Shown: in pieces, positions 7,547 to 15,916 of the stretch
Layout of the letters: each line of letters opens with the position of its first letter
How positions within the stretch are numbered: position 1 is the stretch's first letter
From: an uncultured Christensenellaceae bacterium
Lineage (GTDB): Bacteria > Bacillota > Clostridia > Christensenellales > Christensenellaceae
Direction: 5' to 3'
NCBI GenBank assembly: GCA_934373295.1
Contig: CAKROK010000003.1
Coordinates: forward strand, 1-59,700
DNA length: 59,700 nucleotides
Program-made: the position numbers and the translations under genes
Notes under the pieces: model-generated
What the model saw: the letters and a program-made list of their open reading frames with translations, nothing else
Databases searched by the model: none
What the model was told of the DNA's origin: nothing

Positions 7547-9385
7547 TTATTTGTCGTCGTCAACGACCTCGTAATCCGCATCGACTACGTCGTCCTGAGC
7601 CTGACCGGCGGTCTGTCCGCCCATGTCAGCGCCCTGTGCGCCCGGCTGACCCTGCGCGGTCTGGTATACCTTGCCGAATACGTTCATGGACGTGTTCGCG
7701 AGGTCGTCCGTCGCGGACTTGATGGCGTCAGTATCCGTGCCCTTTAACGCTTCCTTAACGGCGTTGATCTTGCCCTCGAGCATGGTCTTATCAGATGCGT
7801 CTATCTTAGAGCCTAACTCCTCAATTGTCTTTTCCGTCTGATATACTATGGAATCGGCGTTGTTCCTGACCTCGACCTCTTCCTTGCGCTTCTTATCCTG
7901 CTCAGCGAACTGCTCGGCTTCCTTGACCGCCTTGTCGATGTCCGCATCGGAGAGGTTGGTGGAAGCGGTGATGGTGATGTCCTGAGAATTGCCCGTGCCC
8001 AGATCCTTTGCGGATACGTGGACTATGCCGTTCGCGTCGATATCAAAGGATACCTCGATCTGCGGTACTCCTCTGGGAGCAGACGGAATTCCCGTAAGGG
8101 TGAAGCGGCCGAGCGTCTTGTTATCCGCCGCCATCTCTCTTTCGCCCTGAAGGACGTGTATTTCAACGCTGGTCTGACCATTAGCCGCGGTGGAGAATAT
8201 CTGGCTCTTCTTTGCGGGAATGGTGGTGTTTCTCTCTATGAGCTTTGTGCAGACGCCGCCTAAGGTCTCAATGCCGAGGGACAGAGGCGTTACATCAAGC
8301 AGCAGGACGTCCTTGACCTCGCCGCCTAAAACGCCGCCCTGAATAGCCGCGCCCAATGCGACGCATTCATCCGGGTTGATTCCCTTAAAGGGCTCCTTGC
8401 CCGTGAGGTTCTTGACTAACTCCTGAACTGCGGGAATTCTGGTGGAGCCGCCGACCAATATTACCTTATCGATCTCGCTCGTGGAAAGACCTGCATCGCG
8501 AAGCGCGTTCTTAGTGGGGATCTCCGTCTTCTTTACGAGGTCCGCCGTCAGCATATTGAACTGCGCGCGCGTGAGGTTCATGTCTAAATGCTTAGGACCG
8601 GAAGCATCCATGGTTATAAAGGGAAGGTTGATGTTCGCGCTCATTACGCCGGAAAGGTCGATCTTCGCCTTCTCCGCTGCTTCCTTTAACCTCTGCATAG
8701 CTGCCTTATCGGCAGAGAGGTCTATGCCCTCCGTCTTTCTGAACTCGCTGACCATCCAATCGATTATCTTCTGGTCAAAGTCGTCGCCGCCGAGGTGCGT
8801 GTCGCCGTTCGTCGCAAGAACCTCGATAACGCCGTCGCCAATCTCAAGGATAGATACATCGAACGTGCCGCCGCCTAAATCGTAAACCAGTATCTTCTGG
8901 CTATTCTCCTTATCAAGGCCATAGGAAAGCGCCGCTGCGGTAGGCTCGTTGATTATTCTCAAGACCTCCAAGCCTGCGATCTTGCCCGCGTCCTTTGTCG
9001 CCTGACGCTGCGAGTCGGAGAAGTATGCGGGAACTGTTATGACCGCCTGCGTCACCTTTTCGCCGAGATAGCTCTCTGCGTCTGCCTTTAACTTCTGAAG
9101 TATCATCGCGGAAATCTCCTGGGGGGTGTACTTCTTTCCGTCGATGTCTACCTTATAATCCGAGCCCATATGTCTCTTTATGGATGAAATCGTTCTGTCG
9201 TGATTGGTTACAGCCTGTCTCTTTGCGACCTGACCTACGAGTCTCTCGCCCGTCTTGGTGAACGCGACCACGCTCGCGGTCGTCCTTGCGCCCTCGGCGT
9301 TGGGGATTACCGTCGCTTCGCCGCCCTCCATGACTGCCACACAGGAATTTGTTGTGCCTAAATCGATGCCGATGATCTTACTCAT
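7547..9385 (-). CDS. dnaK: Chaperone DnaK (Hsp70)
   Basis: A 612-aa ATP-dependent chaperone. The nucleotide-binding domain starts with GIDLGTTNSCVAV and contains DLGGGTFDVSIL (about residue 170) and ILVGGSTRIP (about residue 310). The substrate-binding beta domain begins near DVTPLSLGIET, and the lid ends in an acidic tail (VVDADYEVVDDDK) with a Gly/Gln-rich linker, as in most Firmicutes DnaK proteins. GGAGG precedes the start by six bases. It works with GrpE and DnaJ from the same operon, and HrcA controls it through CIRCE. Confidence 0.98.
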   Translation of the reverse strand: MSKIIGIDLGTTNSCVAVMEGGEATVIPNAEGARTTASVVAFTKTGERLVGQVAKRQAVTNHDRTISSIKRHMGSDYKVDIDGKKYTPQEISAMILQKLKADAESYLGEKVTQAVITVPAYFSDSQRQATKDAGKIAGLEVLRIINEPTAAALSYGLDKENSQKILVYDLGGGTFDVSILEIGDGVIEVLATNGDTHLGGDDFDQKIIDWMVSEFRKTEGIDLSADKAAMQRLKEAAEKAKIDLSGVMSANINLPFITMDASGPKHLDMNLTRAQFNMLTADLVKKTEIPTKNALRDAGLSTSEIDKVILVGGSTRIPAVQELVKNLTGKEPFKGINPDECVALGAAIQGGVLGGEVKDVLLLDVTPLSLGIETLGGVCTKLIERNTTIPAKKSQIFSTAANGQTSVEIHVLQGEREMAADNKTLGRFTLTGIPSAPRGVPQIEVSFDIDANGIVHVSAKDLGTGNSQDITITASTNLSDADIDKAVKEAEQFAEQDKKRKEEVEVRNNADSIVYQTEKTIEELGSKIDASDKTMLEGKINAVKEALKGTDTDAIKSATDDLANTSMNVFGKVYQTAQGQPGAQGADMGGQTAGQAQDDVVDADYEVVDDDK

Positions 9386-9427
9386 GATGTGCCTCCTATT
9401 TATCTTGGAAATTTATTGTTTACTTAT

Positions 9428-10024
9428 TTATTCGGTTACTTGAACCATTGAGTGCCTGATTATTCTGTCCCCGAGCTTGTAGCCCTTCATGAGAACGACC
9501 TTGACTGTGCCGCTCTCCTCGCCCTCCTCTGCGGGAACCTGCATTATCGCATTGTGCAGCGTGGGGTCAAACTTTTCGCCTAATGCCTTTATCTCCTCGA
9601 CTCCCAGCTTTTCAAACGAGGTGTTCGCCTGTCTCAAAACCATCTCCACGCCCTTTCGCATGGACGTGTCCTCCTTTTCAGCCTCCAGCGCCCTTTCGAG
9701 GTTGTCTATCACGGGCAGTATCTCTAACACCGCCTTGGCGACGCCGTCGCTGTAGAACTGCGCATTTGAGGTCTCAGTCCTGCGTTTTAGATTTTCATAA
9801 TCCGCTCTTGCGCGAAGATAGTCGTTTCTAAGCTCTTCAGCCTTATTCTCGCTCTCCTCCAGCTCCTTTTTCGTCTTATCCAGCTCTTTTTTGAGCTTTC
9901 CGCTTCTGTCTGATTTCTTTTTATCCGATTTCGTCCCGTTAGGCTTTGCGCTTTCGGTATCCTCCGTCGGATTTTCTATGTTTTCATTGAGCTGCTGCTC
10001 TAAGTCTTTTTCCTTTTCGTCCAT
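9428..10024 (-). CDS. grpE: Nucleotide exchange factor GrpE
   Basis: A 198-aa homodimeric exchange factor for DnaK. The first roughly 60 residues are highly charged (Glu, Lys, Asn). A long coiled coil follows (KELDKTKKELEESENKAEEL region), then the conserved ARADYENLKRR helix and a C-terminal beta domain ending GDRIIRHSMVQV. The ATG overlaps the hrcA stop by one base, indicating translational coupling. Length is normal. Confidence 0.96.
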   Translation of the reverse strand: MDEKEKDLEQQLNENIENPTEDTESAKPNGTKSDKKKSDRSGKLKKELDKTKKELEESENKAEELRNDYLRARADYENLKRRTETSNAQFYSDGVAKAVLEILPVIDNLERALEAEKEDTSMRKGVEMVLRQANTSFEKLGVEEIKALGEKFDPTLHNAIMQVPAEEGEESGTVKVVLMKGYKLGDRIIRHSMVQVTE

Positions 10025-11073
10025 CAGTCGTCCTCCTTATCGTCTGCGGTAATGTAACATTGCATTATCTCGTTCATGCTCTTGCCCACACAGGACAGCA
10101 CGGACAAAACCTTCGCGTAGTCCATTCTCGTGGGGCCGATAACTCCGAAAGAACCGAGGTTCTTGTCGCCGACCTTGTAGGTCGCGGTCACCACGCTCAT
10201 ATTTTTAAGCTCGTCGATGTCGTTTTCCTTACCTATCTTAATTGTAAATTCCATCTCCGTCGCCTTTGAAAGCATCTCATAGAGCGGCTGGCGCGTTTCC
10301 AGCAGTTGAAGGAAGTTCTTCGCGCTGTCCACGTCCTTGTATTCCGGATGGTCGAATATGTTGTTCGCGCCGCCCAATATCAGCCGCCTGTCCTTTTGCG
10401 CAATCGCCTCTCCGTCCACAGTCTCCATCACATTCTTTAGGATGTCTTTCTGTGCGGAATATTCCTCGGGGATATCGTCGTATAGCAGTCTGTATGCCTC
10501 GGGCAGCGTCTTTCCGCGCACTCTCTTGGATATTTGATCCGATGCGGCGTCCACATCGTCCTCATTCCATCCGTGAGAGGGAACAGTCAAGTCCTTCACC
10601 GTGCCGTCATTGAATATTATTAGCAAAAGCAGCCTGTGTCCGGTGATTTTGACTATCTGTATCCTGCTTACCGTAAGCTCGCTTATCTGCGGAGCAAGCA
10701 CGACTGAGGTCAGATGCGTCGTATCGGAAAGCAGCTTCGCGGTCTTGTTCATGAGGGAGGTTATCTCCTCCGAACCGCTCTCCATGTAGTTCTTCACGAA
10801 CTCCATTTCCTTTTCGTCCACAGCGGGCTTCTTTAACAGCTCATCTACATATAATCTGTAGGCGAGGTCTGTCGGCTGTCTGCCTGAGGATGTGTGCGGC
10901 GAGTAGAGGTAACCCATCTCCTCGAGGTCTGCCATCTCATTGCGGATAGTTGCCGAGGAAATATCTATCTCCTCTCTCTTTGAAAGAGTCCTCGAACCGA
11001 CGGGCGCTCCCGTATTGATATACTCATCAATTATCGCCTTTAAAATCATGCGTTTGCGCTGTGAAAGGCCCAT
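10024..11073 (-). CDS. hrcA: Heat-inducible repressor HrcA
   Basis: A 349-aa repressor of class I heat-shock genes; it binds CIRCE and needs GroE for activity in Bacillus. The N-terminal winged HTH (MGLSQRKRMILKAII, then GSRTLSKR and SATIRNEMADLEEMGYL) is followed by the GAF-like HrcA domain. I choose the ATG at 11073 because AAGGAGGT (11081-11088 on the minus strand) is eight bases away; the longer frame to 11103 would run back through the CIRCE element. It is first in the operon and represses itself through the CIRCE site 24 bases upstream. Confidence 0.96.
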   Translation of the reverse strand: MGLSQRKRMILKAIIDEYINTGAPVGSRTLSKREEIDISSATIRNEMADLEEMGYLYSPHTSSGRQPTDLAYRLYVDELLKKPAVDEKEMEFVKNYMESGSEEITSLMNKTAKLLSDTTHLTSVVLAPQISELTVSRIQIVKITGHRLLLLIIFNDGTVKDLTVPSHGWNEDDVDAASDQISKRVRGKTLPEAYRLLYDDIPEEYSAQKDILKNVMETVDGEAIAQKDRRLILGGANNIFDHPEYKDVDSAKNFLQLLETRQPLYEMLSKATEMEFTIKIGKENDIDELKNMSVVTATYKVGDKNLGSFGVIGPTRMDYAKVLSVLSCVGKSMNEIMQCYITADDKEDD

Positions 11074-11096
11074 AGCTCTAACCTCCTTCTCATTTA

Positions 11097-11123
11097 TTAG
11101 CACTCATCTTTATCGAGTGCTAA
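11097..11123. promoter_or_regulatory. CIRCE operator
   Basis: A perfect copy of TTAGCACTC-N9-GAGTGCTAA (arms 11097-11105 and 11115-11123). It lies between the promoter and the hrcA ribosome binding site, where HrcA would block transcription. Confidence 0.98.
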
Positions 11124-11135
11124 TATCTATGTATA

Positions 11136-11164
11136 AATATATCCCTTTTGGCTCAAATAGTCAA
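11136..11164 (-). promoter_or_regulatory. Sigma-A promoter of the hrcA operon
   Basis: On the minus strand TTGACT (11159-11164) and TATATT (11136-11141) are 17 bases apart, immediately upstream of CIRCE. Confidence 0.85.
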
Positions 11165-11264
11165 GGGATTTTTCTATTTTTATTAAATTTTACCTCCATT
11201 CCTCACTATAGTTATACCACATTACCTCATAAAATAATCTGATTTTATTATTTTTGATTTTTAA

Positions 11265-11294
11265 TTGACATTGCCTATCAGTCTAACTTATAAT
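11265..11294 (+). promoter_or_regulatory. Sigma-A promoter of the pyrophosphatase gene
   Basis: TTGACA (11265-11270) and TATAAT (11289-11294) are separated by 18 bases, 41 bases before the start codon. Confidence 0.8.
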
Positions 11295-11334
11295 TAGTCT
11301 ATCAAAAATTTGATTTTAAAAAGGAGAAATCTAT

Positions 11335-11865
11335 ATGAACCTCTGGCACGGCATTTCCCCCTCGAGGATTCACCCCGACGACTTTTTAGCCGTTATCGAG
11401 ATCGAGAAGGGCTCAAAGAATAAATACGAGATGGATAAGGACACCGGCGCGCTGCGTCTTGACCGTATACTCTACACATCCACTCACTATCCCGCAAACT
11501 ATGGTTTTATCCCCCGCACATTCGCTGACGACGGCGACCCCCTTGACGTTCTCGTCCTTTGCAGCGAAAAGATAATCCCCATGAGCCTTGTTCGCTGTTA
11601 TCCCATCGGCGCTATCTCCATGGAGGATGGCGGCGCGATAGATGAAAAGATAATCGCTATTCCCTTCGACGACCCAACCTATAACACCTATAAGGATATC
11701 ACAGAGCTTCCCGTCCACGTCTCAGACGAAATCAAGCACTTCTTTAAGGTCTACAAAAATCTTGAAGCAAAGGAAACAGTCGTAAGCGACGTATTAAACA
11801 GCGGCGAAGCGCTCACAATAATTCAAAGCTGCTTAGACGCCTATATTGAGAAATACTGCAAATAG
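11335..11865 (+). CDS. ppa: Inorganic pyrophosphatase, family I
   Basis: A 176-aa soluble enzyme that hydrolyses pyrophosphate to two phosphates and so pulls biosynthetic reactions forward. Family I features are the KNKYEMDKDTG loop, YPANYGFIPRT, and the metal-binding signature DDGDPLDVLV near residue 64; a KHFFKVYKNLE helix lies toward the C-terminus. AAGGAG precedes the ATG. It has its own promoter and terminator and is divergent from hrcA, one of only two rightward genes on this leftward arm. Confidence 0.95.
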   Translation: MNLWHGISPSRIHPDDFLAVIEIEKGSKNKYEMDKDTGALRLDRILYTSTHYPANYGFIPRTFADDGDPLDVLVLCSEKIIPMSLVRCYPIGAISMEDGGAIDEKIIAIPFDDPTYNTYKDITELPVHVSDEIKHFFKVYKNLEAKETVVSDVLNSGEALTIIQSCLDAYIEKYCK

Positions 11866-11879
11866 TTTCATGTGAAACA
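11864..11879. promoter_or_regulatory. parS-like site 2
   Basis: AGTTTCATGTGAAACA matches the reverse-oriented variant TGTTTCATGTGAAACA at 15 of 16 positions. It lies directly over the ppa stop codon and ahead of its terminator. Confidence 0.75.
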
Positions 11880-11880
11880 T

Positions 11881-11907
11881 AAAAGGAGCGAATCTTTCGC
11901 TCCTTTT
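11881..11907. terminator. Bidirectional intrinsic terminator after ppa
   Basis: AAAAGGAGCGAA (11881-11892) pairs perfectly with TTCGCTCCTTTT (11896-11907) around a TCT loop. The T run continues to 11910. The next gene, on the opposite strand, ends at 11909, so the hairpin serves both transcripts. Confidence 0.92.
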
Positions 11908-11908
11908 T

Positions 11909-12934
11909 TTATAGATACTTTTTTAATTCTTCGACCTGCTCGGGAGTCGTCGCCCAGCTCGTGGCAAAGCGGATAACCGTCTCGCTGTCATTGGGCTTCA
12001 TCCAAAATCCATACGCGACCTTTCCCTCAAGTTTTGTAAGATCTTCATCCCTTATAATTACAAACTGTTGATTTGTAGGCGAATCAATATATAGCCTATA
12101 TCCCCTATCAATCAGAATTTTCTTTAACTCCATCGCCCTATCGACGGCGTTTTTAGAAATTCTAAAGTACAAATCGTCTGTAAAAAGTGTATCAAACTGT
12201 AATCCGGTTATCCATCCCTTTGCGATAAGCGCTCCTCTGCTCTTGATATGTGTAAAGAAGTATTTAAACAGAGAATGATTTGTGAGCACAACCGCCTCAC
12301 CGAACATCGCGCCGACTTTCGTACCGCCGATATAGAATGCATCACAGAGCATTGCTATATCCGCAAGGCTCACGTCGTTAACGTCACTCGCAAGCGCATA
12401 TCCCAGACGTGCGCCATCCAAATAAAGCGATAGACCGTATCTATCACAGCTCATTCGCAATGCAATTAGCTCGCTCTTAGAATATAGCGTACCAAACTCC
12501 GTGGGCTGAGTGATATAAACCATCGCCGGTTGCGACGTATGCGCATTGTTCTCATCCGAAATGAATTCATGCATATACTCATCAACGGCCTGCGCAGAAA
12601 TCTTTCCATCCACAGCGGGAATAGTCAAAACCTTATGGCCACTCGCCTCTATAGCGCCCGCTTCGTGCGTGGCGATATGTGCGCTGTCTGCTGCAATGAC
12701 CGCTTCAACTGTCCTCAATGCACAGGAGATGACGCACATGTTCGCCTGCGTTCCACCATTTAAAAAGAACACTTCCGCATTCGGAGCATTACAAGCTGCC
12801 TTGATCTTTTCCGCGGCGCTCTTTGAATATTTATCCTCGCCATATCCCGTGTTTTTTTCAAGGATAATAGAGGACAGCCTGTCCAATATTTCAGGGCAGG
12901 CTGTCTCCATATAATCGCTGTCAAATCTAAGCAT
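11909..12934 (-). CDS. Threonine aldolase-like PLP enzyme
   Basis: A 341-aa fold-type I PLP enzyme of the beta-eliminating lyase/low-specificity threonine aldolase family, which cleaves threonine or allo-threonine to glycine and acetaldehyde. Recognisable parts are the N-terminal FDSDYME, NGGTQANM (about residue 58), the aromatic stacking and Asp region LYLDGARLGYA (about residue 170), and the PLP lysine in YIGGTKVGAMFGEA (about residue 200). Length fits the family. It is followed closely by no other gene and preceded 8 bp away by an MBL hydrolase gene, so the two are co-transcribed. The exact substrate (Thr, allo-Thr or another beta-hydroxy amino acid) cannot be read. Confidence 0.85.
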   Translation of the reverse strand: MLRFDSDYMETACPEILDRLSSIILEKNTGYGEDKYSKSAAEKIKAACNAPNAEVFFLNGGTQANMCVISCALRTVEAVIAADSAHIATHEAGAIEASGHKVLTIPAVDGKISAQAVDEYMHEFISDENNAHTSQPAMVYITQPTEFGTLYSKSELIALRMSCDRYGLSLYLDGARLGYALASDVNDVSLADIAMLCDAFYIGGTKVGAMFGEAVVLTNHSLFKYFFTHIKSRGALIAKGWITGLQFDTLFTDDLYFRISKNAVDRAMELKKILIDRGYRLYIDSPTNQQFVIIRDEDLTKLEGKVAYGFWMKPNDSETVIRFATSWATTPEQVEELKKYL

Positions 12935-12942
12935 TAATATAC

Positions 12943-13599
12943 TTACTCCTCCATTGACGCTTCCATCACTATTATTCTCGTCCTCTTTTTGAGATTAGAG
13001 GCAGTGATCTCAAAGCTCGAGTTTACAATGTGGCTGCGGTCATAGAGCGTTCCCGCGGCATCCGTAAAGGGGAAAACCGTATCGAGGTCAAGCTCTAAGA
13101 ACAAGGTCTTATAGTGCATGGGAATGATTATATTCGGGTCAAACATCTTGCATATCTCCAGCGCCTCTTTTCCGTCGACAGTGTACCTGCCGCCGACTGG
13201 AACAAACATTATGTCCACATCACCGACTTGTCTCACAAAATCCTCATCAGGAATATGACCTATGTCACCCAAATGCAAGAGCTTTATGCCCTCTGCTTCG
13301 ACCTTATAAACCCTGTTCGTTCCCTTGTCGTCGCCGTCCGTCTTTTCACCGACAGACTTGATGCCTCTTATTTTTATTCCATCGACATCAAAATCACCCT
13401 CGCTGTTTATGAGTTTATATTCTCCGCAAATATTCTTTAAACACGCGTGGTCTCTGTGGTTGTGACTGACAAGAACAATATCCGCGTCTATCTTCGCCGA
13501 CTTATAGCCAACAGACTCATCATACGGGTCAAATACAATTACCTTACCGCTATCAAGCGTAACTTTAAAACAAGCGTGCGCCATCCATTCAATTCTCAT
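12943..13599 (-). CDS. UlaG-like MBL-fold metal hydrolase (UPF0173 type)
   Basis: Encodes 218 aa of the metallo-beta-lactamase fold. Residues 1-25 (MRIEWMAHACFKV, then VIVFDPY) are typical of the UlaG/YtkL branch; the metal motif HNHRDHA lies near residue 50, with later ligands in LHLGDIGH and PMHYKT. The start at 13599 is chosen because AAGGAGG lies six bases upstream; the longer frame from 13617 has no site. Its start overlaps the DUF1934 gene by 11 bases. Family members are lactonases or general hydrolases; the substrate here is unknown. Confidence 0.85.
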   Translation of the reverse strand: MRIEWMAHACFKVTLDSGKVIVFDPYDESVGYKSAKIDADIVLVSHNHRDHACLKNICGEYKLINSEGDFDVDGIKIRGIKSVGEKTDGDDKGTNRVYKVEAEGIKLLHLGDIGHIPDEDFVRQVGDVDIMFVPVGGRYTVDGKEALEICKMFDPNIIIPMHYKTLFLELDLDTVFPFTDAAGTLYDRSHIVNSSFEITASNLKKRTRIIVMEASMEE

Positions 13600-14011
13600 A
13601 ACGATCCTCCTTATCATTGCAGGCTGAAAAACTCATGTGCAGCTTACCCACAAGCTGTTCTCCCATGAGCTCAGTCAAATATTCAAGCTCAATTTTTCCC
13701 TTATCATCCTCTATATTCGATTCAACAAGAGTTGTAAAAACATTTATCCCAACAGGCCCCTTATCCGTTTTGCACGAAAAAGTAAAGGGCATATCACGCT
13801 TGAAAAGAATCTGTCCGTCGCAAAAATCCGGTCTTATAAATGAAACCATGTCCTTTTCGACAGTTATAATAGTCTGCGCCTGTATTTCATTGCAATAGTC
13901 GATGACTATTCCATTCTCATTAGTACACAATTTTGCGCTGGTCGTCAGGTCGATGTTTTCAAATCCGAATGGAAGCTGATTACCTTTTATATTAAGCGTA
14001 ATATTTCCCAT
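13589..14011 (-). CDS. DUF1934-like small beta-barrel protein
   Basis: A 140-aa protein resembling the DUF1934/YwiB family, which adopts a lipocalin-like barrel and has no assigned function. Sequence seen: an N-terminal ITLNIKGNQ strand, alternating hydrophobic strands, and a C-terminal KIELEYLTEL segment followed by LHMSFSA. No signal peptide is present. It is the first gene of the three-gene leftward unit (DUF1934, MBL hydrolase, aldolase) and is translationally coupled to the hydrolase. Family assignment is from pattern memory. Confidence 0.65.
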   Translation of the reverse strand: MGNITLNIKGNQLPFGFENIDLTTSAKLCTNENGIVIDYCNEIQAQTIITVEKDMVSFIRPDFCDGQILFKRDMPFTFSCKTDKGPVGINVFTTLVESNIEDDKGKIELEYLTELMGEQLVGKLHMSFSACNDKEDRYEN

Positions 14012-14045
14012 AAATGCCCTCTCAAATAAAAACTGGTTATTGTTT

Positions 14046-14073
14046 AGTATATCACAATCACAAATTATAGCAA
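14046..14073 (-). promoter_or_regulatory. Probable promoter of the DUF1934-MBL-aldolase unit
   Basis: On the minus strand TTGCTA (14068-14073) and TATACT (14046-14051) are 16 bases apart. The nearest parS-like site starts ten bases upstream. Confidence 0.45.
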
Positions 14074-14082
14074 TAGTAAAAA

Positions 14083-14098
14083 AGTTTCACATGAAACA
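14083..14098. promoter_or_regulatory. parS-like site 3
   Basis: AGTTTCACATGAAACA, same central variant and orientation as site 1. It is the first of three sites within 83 bases downstream of parB. Confidence 0.78.
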
Positions 14099-14111
14099 AA
14101 TGTAGAGAGTT

Positions 14112-14127
14112 TGTTTCATGTGAAACA
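14112..14127. promoter_or_regulatory. parS-like site 4
   Basis: TGTTTCATGTGAAACA, the exact reverse complement of site 1. It is flanked by TT and AA, giving 18 paired positions apart from the centre. Confidence 0.85.
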
Positions 14128-14149
14128 ATGTAAAAGTCAAATGAAGTTG

Positions 14150-14165
14150 TGTTTCATGTGAAACT
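14150..14165. promoter_or_regulatory. parS-like site 5
   Basis: TGTTTCATGTGAAACT, one outer mismatch. It abuts the parB stop codon, so ParB would bind right at the end of its own gene. Confidence 0.78.
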
Positions 14166-15023
14166 TTAGTCTTGCTTAAAGCTCATAAACGCAGTGTAAA
14201 GCGATTCAAGCTGCTCCTTGTTGGAATAATCGATGACGATCTTTCCCCTATTCTCATTGCCCTTTATCTTTACAGTGGTTTCAAGCGCAGTTGAAAGCTC
14301 GATCTCAGCATGTAAGAAAGGATTGTACTTTTCAGGATCGTATTCCTTTTTCGGGCGCGATAATCTCTTTACAAGCTCCTCCGTCTGTCTGACGGATAAT
14401 CCCTTCGTCTTGACCTCATCGATAGCCGCCGCTATTAAAGGACGCTCGCGCAAGGTTACCATAGCTCGTGCATGACCTGCCGAAATGTTACCTAAAATGA
14501 CCTGCTCCTGCGCAAAGTCAGGAAGAGTCAAAAGCCTCAAGGTGTTTGCGATTGCCGGACGGCTTCTTCCAAGTCGCTCCGCGACAGTCTCCTGAGTGAA
14601 GTCGTATTCATTCATTAGCATGTCTATGGCCTGCGCCTCTTCTATGGGATTTAAATCCTCCCTCTGAATATTCTCAATTATGGAGACTTCTAAAATTTCT
14701 TTATCGTCAAAATCCTTGATTATCGCAGGAACCTCCTTTAAACCGGCCATCCTCGCCGCACGGAATCGACGCTCACCCGCTATTATCATGTATCTGCCGC
14801 CCTTTTTCTTTAAGATGAGCGGCTGAATAATCCCATGCTGCTTGATAGACGCGCTCAGTTCACCCAGCTTTTCTTCGTCAAAGTGCTTGCGCGGCTGGTC
14901 TGCGCAAACGTCGATAAGCCCTACAGGAATAAGGCTCTCCCCCGCCTTTGTTACGTCCTCGGAGATGTTTTCCTCTCCCATCAACGCGCTTAATCCTCTT
15001 CCAAGTCCTCTTTTATTAGCCAT
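14166..15023 (-). CDS. parB: Chromosome partition protein ParB (Spo0J)
   Basis: A 285-aa CTPase clamp that loads at parS and spreads, organising the origin for segregation and SMC loading. It begins KRGLGRGLSALMGEE (the ParA-stimulating region). The CTP-binding N-domain follows, with GERRFRAARMAGL (box II, about residue 80) and EIIENIQREDLNPIEEA-type sequence (about 105-120). Next come the HTH (TVAERLGRSRPAIANTLRLL) and a C-terminal dimerisation domain. It overlaps parA by eight bases. Three parS-like sites lie directly downstream. It is located after gyrA rather than after rsmG, which is unusual for Firmicutes. Confidence 0.96.
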   Translation of the reverse strand: MANKRGLGRGLSALMGEENISEDVTKAGESLIPVGLIDVCADQPRKHFDEEKLGELSASIKQHGIIQPLILKKKGGRYMIIAGERRFRAARMAGLKEVPAIIKDFDDKEILEVSIIENIQREDLNPIEEAQAIDMLMNEYDFTQETVAERLGRSRPAIANTLRLLTLPDFAQEQVILGNISAGHARAMVTLRERPLIAAAIDEVKTKGLSVRQTEELVKRLSRPKKEYDPEKYNPFLHAEIELSTALETTVKIKGNENRGKIVIDYSNKEQLESLYTAFMSFKQD

Positions 15024-15792
15024 TTGCTTCGTTCTCCCATTCTACTATCTCATCAGCAAGATCTCTATATGCCTCTGCGCCCGAACACTTCGGGTCATAA
15101 AATGTTATCGGCTTTCCGTGGCTGGGCGCTTCGCCCAACCTGACATTTCGGGGAATTATCACCGTATGCACCTTCGTCTTAAAGAACTTTTTGACCTCGT
15201 CCACGACCTGAATAGAGAGATTCGTCCTCGAGTCAAACATCGTCAACACGACGCCCTCGATCACAAGGTCTTTATTGATATGCTTTTTTACGAGATTTAT
15301 CGTCTTTACAAGCTGGGATAATCCCTCAAGCGCATAGAACTCACACTGTATAGGCACCATGACCTTGTCCGCCGCCGCAAGCGCATTTAATGTCAAAAGT
15401 CCTAAGGAAGGCGGAGCGTCTATTATCACAAAGTCATAGTCGTCCTTTATCGGCTCTATCGCCGTCGCGAGCATCCTCTCCCTCGCCATTAAAGAAACCA
15501 GCTCGATCTCCGCGCCCGCAAGCTCGATGGATGAGGGTATCATGAACAGCCCGTCGACCGAAGTCTTTACAACGGCGTTTTTTGCCTCATCGTCATGTAT
15601 GAGAACATCATACACAGAGCACTTCAAATTTCTCTTATCTACTCCCAATCCGCTCGTCGCATTGCCCTGCGGATCGATATCAATTACCAAAACCTTTTTG
15701 CCCATTTGCGCAAGACATGCGCTTAAATTTATCGCAGTGGTCGTCTTTCCGACGCCGCCCTTCTGATTCGCGATAGCTAAAACCGTACTCAA
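15016..15792 (-). CDS. parA: Chromosome partition ATPase ParA (Soj)
   Basis: A 258-aa deviant Walker ATPase that works with ParB in origin segregation and, in Bacillus, modulates DnaA. The P-loop NQKGGVGKTTTAINL is at residues 9-23, the switch I Asp in DIDPQGNATSGLG near 40, and Walker B FVIIDAPPSLGLL near 117. It starts with TTG at 15792, four bases after GGAGGGG; no ATG is available. It heads a parA-parB pair with its own promoter and is 124 bp downstream of gyrA. Confidence 0.96.
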   Translation of the reverse strand: MSTVLAIANQKGGVGKTTTAINLSACLAQMGKKVLVIDIDPQGNATSGLGVDKRNLKCSVYDVLIHDDEAKNAVVKTSVDGLFMIPSSIELAGAEIELVSLMARERMLATAIEPIKDDYDFVIIDAPPSLGLLTLNALAAADKVMVPIQCEFYALEGLSQLVKTINLVKKHINKDLVIEGVVLTMFDSRTNLSIQVVDEVKKFFKTKVHTVIIPRNVRLGEAPSHGKPITFYDPKCSGAEAYRDLADEIVEWENEANG

Positions 15793-15819
15793 TTTGCCCC
15801 TCCGAATGTTAATACATTA

Positions 15820-15848
15820 ATGATAACAATAATAACGACAAAGTTCAA
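15820..15848 (-). promoter_or_regulatory. Promoter of parAB
   Basis: On the minus strand TTGAAC (15843-15848) and TATCAT (15820-15825) are 17 bases apart, 28 bases before the TTG start. This lets parAB be expressed separately from gyrA. Confidence 0.6.
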
Positions 15849-15916
15849 GTAAAAACGACAATAAGAAATAAAAAACACAGCCGACCGTGTCCAGCCGACT
15901 GTGCTTCAATCAAAAA

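Noticed and set aside
15866..15900. Strong terminator after gyrA
   Set aside because: Only a short CACAG/CTGTG stem with a T run and direct AGCCGAC repeats; too irregular for a firm call.
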